In this document: piece by piece, positions 30,183-39,052 of the stretch
Position numbering within the stretch: position 1 is the stretch's first letter
Layout of the letters: the number at the start of each line of letters is the position of its first letter
Assembly (NCBI RefSeq): GCF_023716665.1
Contig: NZ_CP071859.1
Location: 62,001-126,000 of the forward strand
Length of the DNA: 64,000 nt
Direction: 5' to 3'
Source of the DNA: Vibrio sp. SCSIO 43135
GTDB taxonomy: Bacteria > Pseudomonadota > Gammaproteobacteria > Enterobacterales > Vibrionaceae
Notes under the pieces: model-generated
Seen by the model: the letters and a program-made list of their open reading frames with translations, nothing else
What the model was told of the DNA's origin: nothing
Database searches by the model: none
Position numbers and translations under genes: made by a program

Positions 30183-32069
30183 ATGCATAGAATGAAAAAA
30201 ATATCCTTGGCGTTAGCCATCTTGAGTACCTCCTTGTTTTCTCACTCGTCTCTGGCTGTAGAAATTCCTTTTACTACGCAGAGCCCAGCGTATGAGCTAG
30301 ACGATAAATTGGTACTTGGCCGTCTTGAGAATGTGTACTTGCACGATGCGGAGGCGTTAAAAGGCGTTCCGTTTGTGGGCAAAATCGATACCGGTGCTGA
30401 TAGCACTTCTATGCATGCGGAAAATATCCATGTTTCCAGTGCCAATCCAGACTATAAAGACCTGAAAGATCACGACTTAATGGCTGCGATGGTGAAAGAA
30501 GTCGAGAAAAATAAAGAGCTCGACTATTTTGATTGGGACGGGACCACGTTTGCACCCTTCAAAGCGACTGTCACCTTTACCGTTCAACACCCATATAGTG
30601 GTGAGCCTGTAGTGATCAAAGAACCACTGGAAAGGGTGGCGATGATCCGTAGCCGTACCAGCAGCACGCCACTGTTGCGCCCAACTGTGAAGATTCCAAT
30701 GAGCATCGCGGGCCGCCAAGTGAAAACCGATGTTAACCTAACCGATCGCAGCAATTTCTCGACGCCTGTGCTGATTGGTAAAACATTTTTGGCCGACAAT
30801 GCGTGGGTGTTTGCCGGTTATGACTACTTGCAAGAGCAGCCAAAAGCCAAAGTGGTGGGTAAAAAAGAAACCGTCAGTATCAATGATATACCGCTTAACG
30901 TCAGCTTCTCTTTGAAGAACAGCTACAGCATTTTGCACGCGAAGAATATCGATATAGATACTAAGCGTGATGAAGTGAAGTTCGACATGGTTGGTAGTGA
31001 CGGCAAGCAGAAAGAGATGACTTTGCCACTTGTACGCATGTTAAAAGTAAGTGGTCACAAACGCCCGTTGGTATATGTGCCAGTGCAGCTTGACAGTAAA
31101 ACGACACAATATTGGTTGGTGTACCTAAAAGATCGTTCGGGTAGCAGTTCTCAGCTGCGTGTTGGTACCAACACAATCAGCGAGTCGTTCATGATCGACA
31201 CTGGTGCTGAAAATCTTTTGGGTAAAGGTGCCAAGAGCTTCCTAAGTGTGGCCAAGTCGAACCAACCTTTAGTGGTCTCCCCACAAGAGAGCCTATCGCT
31301 GGATGGCTTTAAGTTAGATGCAGAACCATCATTTGCCGTCAAAACTCCACTACTCAAGGTGGCAAGCTTTGAGGTGACTGATAAGGGTAAAGATGAGTTC
31401 GTTGAGTACTTTTTGAGAAACTCGGACGGCGAACAGCAAAAAATTACTAAGAAGATTCAGAAAAACCTACGGGTAGGCGACACGGTTCGACCTGTGGTGC
31501 TAGGTCAGTTTGCTCTTGAAGGCGAAGTGCGTGAACAGGAATTTGCTATTGATGTGCTAGATAGCGATGAAAAACGTCCTTACTTCGTATTGGGCCAGAA
31601 GATGGTCAAAGACGGTGTCTTTGTGAATACTCGCGCTGATCACCTGCTGCAAGCCGATCCACTATTTAAAGCGGGTCATATCGAAATTGCTCAAGTCGAA
31701 GGCATGCGTTTCCCTGCGAAATTGGATACGGGTGCTGACGTAAGCTCAATGAATGCGGTCAACATCAAGCGTTTCAAGAAAGATGGCCAAGATATGGTGA
31801 CATTTACGTATCAAAACAGCCAAGGTGACAAACAAGAGTTCACCAAGCCTGTGATTGATGTAATGCGCATTAAAGCGAAGAAAGGTGAAAAACCGAATAT
31901 CCGCCCAGTGGTAGAAATGACGGTTAAGCTCGGAGATTTAGAGCGTCGCGTTAAAGTGAACCTTCAGGATCGTTCTCGCTTTGAATACAGCATGATTTTG
32001 GGTAAGAACTTCTTAAAACACGGTGCTGTCGTGAGTAGCGATGAAAACTACTTGTTAGGCAAAGACTAA
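30183..32069 (+). CDS. Exported protein with three retropepsin-like (zinc protease, RimB-type) DTGA domains
   Basis: A 628-residue protein with a signal peptide (cleaved near SLAVE, residue 26). It contains three copies of the aspartic-protease-like motif D-T-G-A at residues 69, 339 and 515 (KIDTGADSTSMHA, FMIDTGAENLL, KLDTGADVSSMNA). Each copy is followed by an ILGK/LIGK-F segment about 100 residues later, as in the 'ATP-dependent zinc protease' family. Usual members are about 150 residues with one domain, so this is a triplication. The middle copy has Glu after DTGA where the other two have Asp. ATG at 30183 or 30192. A periplasmic role is inferred only. Confidence 0.8.
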   Translation: MHRMKKISLALAILSTSLFSHSSLAVEIPFTTQSPAYELDDKLVLGRLENVYLHDAEALKGVPFVGKIDTGADSTSMHAENIHVSSANPDYKDLKDHDLMAAMVKEVEKNKELDYFDWDGTTFAPFKATVTFTVQHPYSGEPVVIKEPLERVAMIRSRTSSTPLLRPTVKIPMSIAGRQVKTDVNLTDRSNFSTPVLIGKTFLADNAWVFAGYDYLQEQPKAKVVGKKETVSINDIPLNVSFSLKNSYSILHAKNIDIDTKRDEVKFDMVGSDGKQKEMTLPLVRMLKVSGHKRPLVYVPVQLDSKTTQYWLVYLKDRSGSSSQLRVGTNTISESFMIDTGAENLLGKGAKSFLSVAKSNQPLVVSPQESLSLDGFKLDAEPSFAVKTPLLKVASFEVTDKGKDEFVEYFLRNSDGEQQKITKKIQKNLRVGDTVRPVVLGQFALEGEVREQEFAIDVLDSDEKRPYFVLGQKMVKDGVFVNTRADHLLQADPLFKAGHIEIAQVEGMRFPAKLDTGADVSSMNAVNIKRFKKDGQDMVTFTYQNSQGDKQEFTKPVIDVMRIKAKKGEKPNIRPVVEMTVKLGDLERRVKVNLQDRSRFEYSMILGKNFLKHGAVVSSDENYLLGKD

Positions 32070-32085
32070 CAGCCGTAACACATTT

Positions 32086-32116
32086 AAAAATCCCCGCCTT
32101 AGCGGGGATTTTTTTA
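32086..32116. terminator. Bidirectional terminator
   Basis: AAATCCCCGC and GCGGGGATTT pair around CTTA, with T runs both ways. It serves the exported protease-like gene (+) and the end of greB (-). Confidence 0.92.
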
Positions 32117-32446
32117 TTGATAGCGAATTGAGTTAATAAACCACTCTTTTTCGCCTTCCGGTGTGCGTACCACAAACTCATCATCGACTTCTTTTTTCAA
32201 TAGCGCACGGGCCATTGGTGAATCGATCGAAATATAGCCCTTGGCATCACCATAAATTTCGTCTGGGCCTACGATGCGAAATTGCATGACATCGCCGGCG
32301 TCATTTTCGATTTCTACCCAAGCACCGAAAAATACTTTTCCTTCTTGCTGTGGCGAGTAATCGACGACTTTCACTTGTTCCAAGCGCTTGCGCAGATAGC
32401 GGACACGACGGTCGATTTCACGCAGCCTTTTTTTATTGTACTGGTA
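32114..32446 (-). pseudogene. greB: greB, 3' fragment (codons 48-157)
   Basis: Reading the reverse strand inward from 32446 gives Y-Q-Y-N-K-K-R-L-R, then the rest of GreB through WFINSIRYQ and a stop. These are codons 48 onward of the transcript-cleavage factor GreB. Codons 1-47 lie about 15.2 kb away at 47643-47783. Joined, the two pieces give a normal 157-residue GreB. The fragment lacks the N-terminal coiled-coil start and any proper start signal, so it should be non-functional. The break is caused by the island described below. Confidence 0.95.
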
Positions 32447-32474
32447 TTAGTTCTACTCTTAAGAACGTACTAAT
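32443..32474. repeat. Left island end, recombinase-site-like inverted sequences
   Basis: Reading inward the left end is GGTATTAGTTCTACT. The inward reading of the right end (reverse strand from 47641) is GGTACTTAGTACCACT; the two align with one gap and two mismatches. The left end also holds an internal imperfect inverted repeat (TATTAGTTCT ... AGAACGTACTAATA). Such arms are typical of tyrosine recombinase binding sites, but this is inferred. Confidence 0.5.
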
Positions 32475-32560
32475 AGCTGCAATACTACTTCTAACTATCT
32501 GATATTAAGTTGGCCTCTTTTTATAGTTGAGTCATTTGAATTAGTGAGAACCATCAACTA

Positions 32561-32592
32561 TATACTAAGTAGTATATTAAGAGTTCCTTAGT
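32561..32592 (+). promoter_or_regulatory. Promoter and operator of the gmt-like operon
   Basis: TATACT (32561-32566) is a good -10 element fused to the half-site ACTAAG (32564-32569). Directly downstream, ATTAAG-AGTTC-CTTAGT (32576-32592) matches the 17 bp operator ACTAAG-N5-CTTAGT, found twice at the XRE regulator, with one mismatch. A possible but poor -35 (TTGAAT, 32536-32541) has a long 19 bp spacer. The operator overlaps the expected transcription start, which fits repression. Confidence 0.65.
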
Positions 32593-32606
32593 ATTTTAGG
32601 TGGCCT

Positions 32607-32792
32607 ATGGACTATGACAAGCGATGGACGAGTTGGCGTGAGTTTCTGGAGAGCAGTGGTCGACTCTCCGATTGTGATGATCGGGAATGTAAGAATAAAC
32701 AGCAGTTTAAGCATCTACCTATAAGTATGACGGCCTATTACGATAAGAGTTGGCCTGGATGGCATGACTACTTAAGACAAACAAAGAAATGA
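32607..32792 (+). CDS. Mini integrase-repeat protein (61 aa)
   Basis: Small protein with two copies of the motif W-x2-W-x2-[FY]L: RWTSWREFLESS near the N-terminus and SWPGWHDYLRQT at the C-terminus. The same W..W..FL motif ends each repeat of the downstream GmtZ-like protein, so this looks like a miniature of that repeat family (phage-integrase repeat-like). AGGTGG lies just upstream of the ATG. The stop overlaps the recombinase start by 4 bp (ATGA), which argues for a real, coupled gene. Function unknown. Confidence 0.65.
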   Translation: MDYDKRWTSWREFLESSGRLSDCDDRECKNKQQFKHLPISMTAYYDKSWPGWHDYLRQTKK

Positions 32793-34084
32793 GTTTCGTT
32801 ATCAAACGTGGAGTGAACTACAAAGCTCATGCAAGTCGGCCTTCGTTTCGTTTTCCAGCGCTTTTTACTGAAAGTGGTTTGCTGATTTCTCATCTGAGAT
32901 TTTTGCACGAGAATCGCTACAAATCTCAATCGTGGCTAGAGCGGAATACTTTTGCTGTAGAGCTTCTCTTAAAGTTCATTGAGCGCCAAGTATCAAACTA
33001 TTCAACGGCTACAGATTTACTTAGAGCTTTTGTTGAAGCATTACAGTTCGGAACTATTCAAGATGGACAAGATGATTCTGGTTTGTTCTGGAGCCATCGA
33101 AGAAATGAGGATGTTAATGTTCTTCTTCGTCATATTACTGAGTACTGTGATTACCTAGACACTATCCATGGCACTGACTTACCCAAGCTAAATCCCTTGA
33201 GGAAAGCAACTCAGGTAGAAGAGCGTTTGCAATGGTGTGCTTACTACAGAAGGCACAGTCGTAGCTTTTTAAATCATTTAGCGAAACCGTCCCGACAGCA
33301 ATTCTCCGCTGTTAGAAAGGTTCGTGGACCTGAGAGGCATCTAGTCGATATTGAAGCGGTATATCGCTTTCCAGAAGATAGAATTGAAGACTTACTTTTG
33401 CACGGGTTTGTTTCTACCTCAGGAGAGCCGGATTATAGTAGCCAGTTAATCGTAATGTTGATGCATTTTGGTGGGCTACGATTGTCAGAGTGCTTTCATA
33501 TATATACCGATGACATATCGATAGATCCACAATCAGGTTCAGCTCTGATATCGGTTTTCCATCCTAGTGATGGAAAGTCTCCAGATGAACGTTTCAGTAA
33601 ACGAAATGAATACTTGGTTCATAAATACCGGATGAATCCAAGGAATGACTATTCGAGAAGCCATAGGCTCTACGCGGGCTGGAAAGGACCTTTGCTTACA
33701 AATCGCAATCTGTCCTTTGACGTCATGTTTTATCCGGTAAGTAAAGCTGTTGAGTTTACTCTGTTACTGCAAAAGTACCTTTCGATTAAACCTGCTTCAG
33801 AATCTCCGTTCCTGTTTGTTAACTCAAAAGGCAACCCAGAAAGTAAAAAAAATTTCAATCAAAAACATAACAGAGCCGTTCAACGAATTGGACTCGAACC
33901 TTGCAAGTCATTAGGGACAACCCCGCATGCACATCGCCACTCCTATGGATATAGATTAAGCCAAGGAGGCTTTTCTCAGCTAGAGATTCAAAAAGCGATG
34001 CATCATAAAAGTCCTGATAGCTGTTTGGTTTACTTGAAACCTTCAGACGATGAAGTTCGTCATCAAATGAGAAGTTTTTACTGA
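32789..34084 (+). CDS. gmtY: GmtY-like tyrosine recombinase
   Basis: Site-specific recombinase, probably acting in island excision and insertion. The N-terminal SAM-like core-binding region covers residues about 15-160. The catalytic fold has R231 (GGLRLSE), the H380-A-H-R383 box followed by H384, H405/H406 and the nucleophile Y415 (SCLVYLKP). It matches the architecture of GmtY from Gamma-Mobile-Trio elements, where gmtY-gmtZ-gmtX form a conserved trio. The start overlaps the mini repeat gene by 4 bp and the stop shares one base with the next ATG. Confidence 0.85.
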   Translation: MSFVIKRGVNYKAHASRPSFRFPALFTESGLLISHLRFLHENRYKSQSWLERNTFAVELLLKFIERQVSNYSTATDLLRAFVEALQFGTIQDGQDDSGLFWSHRRNEDVNVLLRHITEYCDYLDTIHGTDLPKLNPLRKATQVEERLQWCAYYRRHSRSFLNHLAKPSRQQFSAVRKVRGPERHLVDIEAVYRFPEDRIEDLLLHGFVSTSGEPDYSSQLIVMLMHFGGLRLSECFHIYTDDISIDPQSGSALISVFHPSDGKSPDERFSKRNEYLVHKYRMNPRNDYSRSHRLYAGWKGPLLTNRNLSFDVMFYPVSKAVEFTLLLQKYLSIKPASESPFLFVNSKGNPESKKNFNQKHNRAVQRIGLEPCKSLGTTPHAHRHSYGYRLSQGGFSQLEIQKAMHHKSPDSCLVYLKPSDDEVRHQMRSFY

Positions 34085-37000
34085 TGAAAAAGTTCTACAA
34101 AACTATAAACCAAGCAAGCAAAGCGGCGATCGAGTTGGGCATTCAATCATATCAGGAATACAAACAGCGCTACAAAGAGAATAAACATCTCCCTTCTAAT
34201 CCAGATAAGGCTTATGCCGATAATTGGGTGGATTGGTTTAGCTTTCTGGGTACAAAGGAACGAACTATATATCCAACATACGCAGAGGCAAGCAAAGCTG
34301 CGATAGCTTTGAGTATTCTATCAGCACACGAATATAACAAGCGCTATAAAGAGGATGAATGTCTTCCTTCTTCCCCAAAACAGACTTACGGCGATGATTG
34401 GGTGGACTGGTTTAATTTTCTGGATAAAGAAAAACGGTCTATATACCCAACCTATACAGAAGCAAGTAAAGCTGCAATAGTTTTGGGCATCCAATCCACA
34501 CAGGAGTATAAACAGCGCTACAAAGAGGATAAATGTCTTCCCTCGCATCCAGACGGAACTTACGCCGCTGATTGGGTGGATTGGTTTAGCTTTCTGGATA
34601 AAGAAAAACCGTCTATATACCCAACCTATGCAGAGGCAAGTAAAGCTGCAATAGCTTTGGGCATTCAATCGATCTCTGAATATAACCAGCGCTACAAAGA
34701 GGATAAATGCCTTCCCTCTCACCCAAATGGAACTTATACGGATAGCTGGGTGGATTGGTTTAGCTTTTTGGATATAGAAAAACCGTCTATATATCCAACC
34801 TATGCAGAGGCAAGCACAGCTTCAATAGCTTTGGGCATTCAATCGGTTTCTGAATATAACCAGCGCTACAAAGAGGATAAATGCCTCCCCTCTCGTCCGG
34901 CTGCGGCTTATGCGGATGATTGGGTAGATTGGTTTATCTTTTTGGATATAGAAAAGCCGTCTATATACCCAACCTATGAAGAGGCAAGAACAGCTGCAAT
35001 AGCTTTGGGCATTCAATCGTACTCGGAATATCAGAAGCGCCACAAAGAGGATAAAAATCTTCCCTTTAGTCCAAATCGGACTTATGCAGATGATTGGGTA
35101 AATTGGTTTAGCTTTCTGGGTACAAAGGAACGAACTATATATTCGATCTATTCTGAGGCAAAAGCAGCTGCAATAGTTTTGGGTATTCAATCGACAGTGG
35201 AATACAACCAGCGTTATAAAGAGGATAAATGCCTTCCCTCTCTTCCAAATAAGGCTTATCCCGATGACTGGGTGGACTGGTTTAGTTTTCTGGATAAAGA
35301 AAAACGCTCTATATATCCGACCTATGCAGAGGCAAGCAAAGCCGCAATAGCTTTGGGCATCCAATCGCAACAGGAGTATAAACAGCGCTACAAAGAGGAT
35401 GAGTGCCTTCCCTCTCATCCATATGGGACTTATTCTGTTGATTGGGTGGATTGGTTTAGTTTTCTGGATATAGAGAAGCGGTTTTTATATCCAACATATG
35501 GAGAGGCGAGTAAAGCGGCAATAGCTTTGGGTATTCATTCGCAGCTAGAATATCGGAAGCGTTACAAAGAAGATGATTGTCTTCCCTCACGTCCCAGTCA
35601 GATTTACTCTGATGATTGGTCTGGCTGGATTCAGTTCTTATTGCCTAGTGATATATCTAATCTAAAGCAGTTCAAAACAGCATGTACGATTCTAAAAATC
35701 AAAGACTCTGCTCAATATAGAGTTACGCAGAAGAACTATTCTCAATTACCCTCCAAACCTGAAAAAAAAATACCTGACTGGAGCAATTGGTATGATGCTC
35801 TCGATATACCACGACCTTATGGATATGACGAACTAGTGGCTTTGGTGCGAAGCAAAGGTGTTTTCAGTCTCGCTGAATATGCGAAGCTTCGATCAGAATC
35901 CAACGACCCTAGAATGCCAGCCAAACCAGAAGAGTATTATCAAGGAAAGGGCTGGACTAACACTTATGACTTCTGGGGAGTAAAACGACCGTACCAGGTA
36001 AAATACTTTACCGATGAATGGTCTTTGTGGGCGGAGACGATAAAAGAGTTTCTCAAGTCTGCACGTGGGGGAGATACCAAAGCGAAAGACTTATGTGAAT
36101 TTGTTCGTGAATACATTGAGCCAAATGATTTTGAAACATCTCCGTTGGAGTTTCTTACTCGTGGTTCGACAAACATTCAACCCATGCTGAATCTGTTTGA
36201 ACAAGTTCCAGTGACTCGAAGAAAAAAATGGGCATTCTCAATCAATGAGTTCTTAGATTGGATTATCTCGAGTTATCTTATTTTGGAAGACACAGAGACG
36301 GGAGAAATTACCCACATCAAGGGCGCTAAAAACCCTTTTAGTCACATCAACTTTAATGGAGAGACTGCTCCTCAAGCTATCAACGAAACAGACAAGATGG
36401 CTCTGCCCTATCAATATGTAAAAGCAGGGCGAGAATGGATATTTCCATTGGACTCTATAGAGAAAAAGCTAAACTATCGGGATTTGGCTCATTTGCATCG
36501 TTTTTCATCAGATTGGGTACAGATCAACGATAGTTCTCTCCTAGATAAAAACGACCTAGATTGTGTTTTCAAAGTTGAAAATGGAAAAACCTACCTTTGG
36601 TTTCCAGCGTATTGGACCTATACCTACTCACTGATGCAACTACCTGCGAGAGGGATGCAAATCGTTTATTGCGATTCTGGAGAGGCTGATCAGGAGCTCG
36701 CCGATTTTAAGAACGGTAATGTAGTCTGGAAGAAAAATAGATCTAAGTTGGCTGGCCAAACTAATCGGCAAAGTATGGTGAGTAAATCAGGTCAAAGAGA
36801 GTTTGGTGTTCATTATACGTCCAACAAGACAAAATTTGATGGTTCAGGCTATACAATACCTTTCATGCCAACCGAACTCGCCTATTGGTTAGTGAAGCTG
36901 AGAAAGTGGCAACAGAAATATAATCCACTTAAGGAGCCAACGAAATGGCTTGATTGTGAGCGCACTAATCTAAACGAAGTACAGCGTAAGCAAAAAGGGG

Positions 37001-38409
37001 CGAATTGCTTTTTATTCCGAGACTATCTAGAAAAAGAGCCAGGCACATTTGGTGGCAGACTAACGACACGACTTGCATCTGCACTATATTTCTCTGGCGA
37101 GAATGATATTACAACGGCTACCTACCAAGGACTGAAATACAATCAATCGATCAAAGAGTTGGAAAAGAGTCAAACGATACCGCTTTCACACTTCAAATCC
37201 CCCTATACTCCGCACTCAATGCGCGTCAGTTTGATCAACGCGTACGCGTATGAATTCGGTATTCCGTTAGAAGTCATAATGAAGCTAGTTGGTCACTCAA
37301 ACATCATTATGTCTATCTACTATCTCAAGAGCGATAAAACTGGTGCCAATTTACGAGAGAAGATGGAGTTGGGAGAAAAGGAAGCTTTGAGCAATGCAAC
37401 ACAAACGCTCAAATCGTATGTTGAACAACAGAGAATCGAGGAGGTTAAATCACAGTTGGTAGGCTCATCTGTGGATCTACTAAATTCACTAGACAATGCT
37501 CGGCCGGCCTCCAGCTATCTTTGGAAAGACTTCGGTATCTGCCCTGTCGGCGGTGCTTTTTGTTCAGAAGGGGGCTGTCCTGTAGCCACAAAAGCTAACA
37601 TATATCACCCTGTACCATCCGGTTATTTGGGTGAGCAGAACTGCTTTCAGTGTCGATTCTTCATTACCGGCCCTGCATTTTTGGTTGGACTTGCCGCCAT
37701 GTTCAATGAGATTAGCCTAGCCGTAAACACTCAGTCTATACGTTACGCTTCCCTTGGGCAGAAGCTTGATAATATTGCAGAGAAGATAGATATCATTGAT
37801 CACCAACTTTACAAAATTAAAGCGGATAGCTCAGAGAAGTCGGCTTTGGAGTCTGATAGATGTGAGTTAGTTGGAGAGCGTATGCATTTGAACTCGGAAA
37901 TTGAAACACGAGCGAAGAAGCTAGATTTGTATCTCTCAGACATGAACGCGATTCACCGACACATCCATAATTGCCAAACTCTTATGCGTAAGCCTAAAGA
38001 AAACACGGAGAATCAGTATCAACTTATTGTGCCGCATGAATTTACATTAGGTGTAGAGCTAGACGAAGTGAGTAATTTCCATCAACTATCAGAAGTATGT
38101 TCGAACGCTGAGCTGTACCACAGTTGTAGTGATGATTTAGCAGTAACCAGGCGTTCCCAAATGATAGACAAAATGATGGTTGAAAATGGTATTCAGCCGC
38201 AACTATTTTTACTGTCAGAAGAAGAACAACTCTTAGTGGGGAACCAGTTAACAGAGTTAATGCTGACACGTTTGAAAGGCTGGGAGAACGTCGACCGCCT
38301 CATAGATGGAAGCTTGACCCTAAAGGACTTATCGATAGATAACCAGTTCGACGAAAAGACGATTCGTGAACTGTTTGAGAAATCGAAACCACTAAAAAGG
38401 ATCGGTTAG
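34084..38409 (+). CDS. gmtZ: GmtZ-like giant protein: tandem repeats, tyrosine-recombinase fold, Cys cluster, coiled coil
   Basis: A 1441-residue protein. Residues about 6-527 are nine near-identical 58-residue repeats (core YPTYAEASKAAIALGIQS ... DDWVDWFSFL), followed by two or three degenerate units to about 660. The C-terminal half contains a recombinase-like catalytic box: H1044-S-M-R1047, then G-H1071-S-N and Y1079/Y1080. After it come a cysteine cluster beginning at C1153 (CPVGGAFCSEGGCP, later CFQC) that may bind zinc, and a coiled coil (about 1220-1310). It is the second gene of the trio and is coupled to gmtY by a one-base overlap. Assignment to GmtZ rests on order and architecture. 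Confidence 0.8.
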   Translation: MKKFYKTINQASKAAIELGIQSYQEYKQRYKENKHLPSNPDKAYADNWVDWFSFLGTKERTIYPTYAEASKAAIALSILSAHEYNKRYKEDECLPSSPKQTYGDDWVDWFNFLDKEKRSIYPTYTEASKAAIVLGIQSTQEYKQRYKEDKCLPSHPDGTYAADWVDWFSFLDKEKPSIYPTYAEASKAAIALGIQSISEYNQRYKEDKCLPSHPNGTYTDSWVDWFSFLDIEKPSIYPTYAEASTASIALGIQSVSEYNQRYKEDKCLPSRPAAAYADDWVDWFIFLDIEKPSIYPTYEEARTAAIALGIQSYSEYQKRHKEDKNLPFSPNRTYADDWVNWFSFLGTKERTIYSIYSEAKAAAIVLGIQSTVEYNQRYKEDKCLPSLPNKAYPDDWVDWFSFLDKEKRSIYPTYAEASKAAIALGIQSQQEYKQRYKEDECLPSHPYGTYSVDWVDWFSFLDIEKRFLYPTYGEASKAAIALGIHSQLEYRKRYKEDDCLPSRPSQIYSDDWSGWIQFLLPSDISNLKQFKTACTILKIKDSAQYRVTQKNYSQLPSKPEKKIPDWSNWYDALDIPRPYGYDELVALVRSKGVFSLAEYAKLRSESNDPRMPAKPEEYYQGKGWTNTYDFWGVKRPYQVKYFTDEWSLWAETIKEFLKSARGGDTKAKDLCEFVREYIEPNDFETSPLEFLTRGSTNIQPMLNLFEQVPVTRRKKWAFSINEFLDWIISSYLILEDTETGEITHIKGAKNPFSHINFNGETAPQAINETDKMALPYQYVKAGREWIFPLDSIEKKLNYRDLAHLHRFSSDWVQINDSSLLDKNDLDCVFKVENGKTYLWFPAYWTYTYSLMQLPARGMQIVYCDSGEADQELADFKNGNVVWKKNRSKLAGQTNRQSMVSKSGQREFGVHYTSNKTKFDGSGYTIPFMPTELAYWLVKLRKWQQKYNPLKEPTKWLDCERTNLNEVQRKQKGANCFLFRDYLEKEPGTFGGRLTTRLASALYFSGENDITTATYQGLKYNQSIKELEKSQTIPLSHFKSPYTPHSMRVSLINAYAYEFGIPLEVIMKLVGHSNIIMSIYYLKSDKTGANLREKMELGEKEALSNATQTLKSYVEQQRIEEVKSQLVGSSVDLLNSLDNARPASSYLWKDFGICPVGGAFCSEGGCPVATKANIYHPVPSGYLGEQNCFQCRFFITGPAFLVGLAAMFNEISLAVNTQSIRYASLGQKLDNIAEKIDIIDHQLYKIKADSSEKSALESDRCELVGERMHLNSEIETRAKKLDLYLSDMNAIHRHIHNCQTLMRKPKENTENQYQLIVPHEFTLGVELDEVSNFHQLSEVCSNAELYHSCSDDLAVTRRSQMIDKMMVENGIQPQLFLLSEEEQLLVGNQLTELMLTRLKGWENVDRLIDGSLTLKDLSIDNQFDEKTIRELFEKSKPLKRIG
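34099..35664 (+). repeat. In-frame 174 bp tandem repeat array within gmtZ
   Basis: Units of 174 bp begin at 34273, 34447, 34621, 34795 and on, nine well-conserved copies in all, each encoding 58 residues. Neighbouring copies are very similar at DNA level, so unequal crossing over could change the copy number while keeping the frame. Confidence 0.9.
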
Positions 38410-38410
38410 C

Positions 38411-39034
38411 ATGTCAGAAATTACTCCTGAGCAAGTACTGAGTCAGCTAAAAAAGAAGGCATCATCTCGGGTACAGAACTCATTAGAGGCCGTGTTCACC
38501 ATATGCAAGGAACAACAAGAGCGCGGATTGAACGACTTTAGTTATTCAACGATAGCTCGTCTTGGAAAAGGGCGAGGTGTTCCTGCAGCACAAAGCATCC
38601 GAAACAAAACCGGTGAATCTTACCGAACTTTAATTGCTAGCTTCAACTCCTCAATAAAAGACCAACCAAGGTCAGCGCGAAGCACCTCAAAAGGTAAGAT
38701 GCACGCTTGGATAGATGAACTAGAAGATCCAGTAGTTAAGCTTCAAGCCAACATTCTCTATGCTCAGAAAAAGGAAGCGGAGCGATTACTTAATGAAGTA
38801 GTGCCTATCAATCAGGTCATTGAAGTGTTCGATAACGTCGATGTCTCTGTTGCATCGATAAAGCTAACTGAGCTGGAACGAAGCGCATTGGAGTACCTCA
38901 TTTCTAGTGAGTTTTTACGTAGACATCAATTGGAGCTTGGAAAAAATGGCAGTATAGTCTCAAGTGATACTCAAAAGTCTTTTTTCCCTGTTGCGACTTT
39001 GGATGCAATTAAAAAGGCGTTACAGAACTTATAG
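38411..39034 (+). CDS. gmtX: GmtX-like protein
   Basis: A 207-residue protein, third member of the trio, starting one base after the gmtZ stop. Residues about 15-75 look like a DNA-binding helix-turn-helix region (FSYSTIARLGKGRGVPAAQSIRNK). The middle is helical, and the C-terminus has a lysine-rich end. There are no catalytic motifs. In Gamma-Mobile-Trio elements GmtX has no assigned biochemical function; a targeting or accessory role in recombination is only inferred from its constant position. Confidence 0.75.
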   Translation: MSEITPEQVLSQLKKKASSRVQNSLEAVFTICKEQQERGLNDFSYSTIARLGKGRGVPAAQSIRNKTGESYRTLIASFNSSIKDQPRSARSTSKGKMHAWIDELEDPVVKLQANILYAQKKEAERLLNEVVPINQVIEVFDNVDVSVASIKLTELERSALEYLISSEFLRRHQLELGKNGSIVSSDTQKSFFPVATLDAIKKALQNL

Positions 39035-39052
39035 ATAACTTGGATTGCAGAA

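Noticed and set aside
34321..35418. Reverse-strand open frames of 133 and 198 codons under the gmtZ repeats
   Set aside because: They repeat with the same 174 bp period and have no ribosome sites or independent similarity; they are shadows of the tandem repeats.
34099..35664. Regular 174 bp repeats, considered as a CRISPR-like array
   Set aside because: The units are contiguous, without unique spacers, and are translated in frame as part of the GmtZ-like protein.
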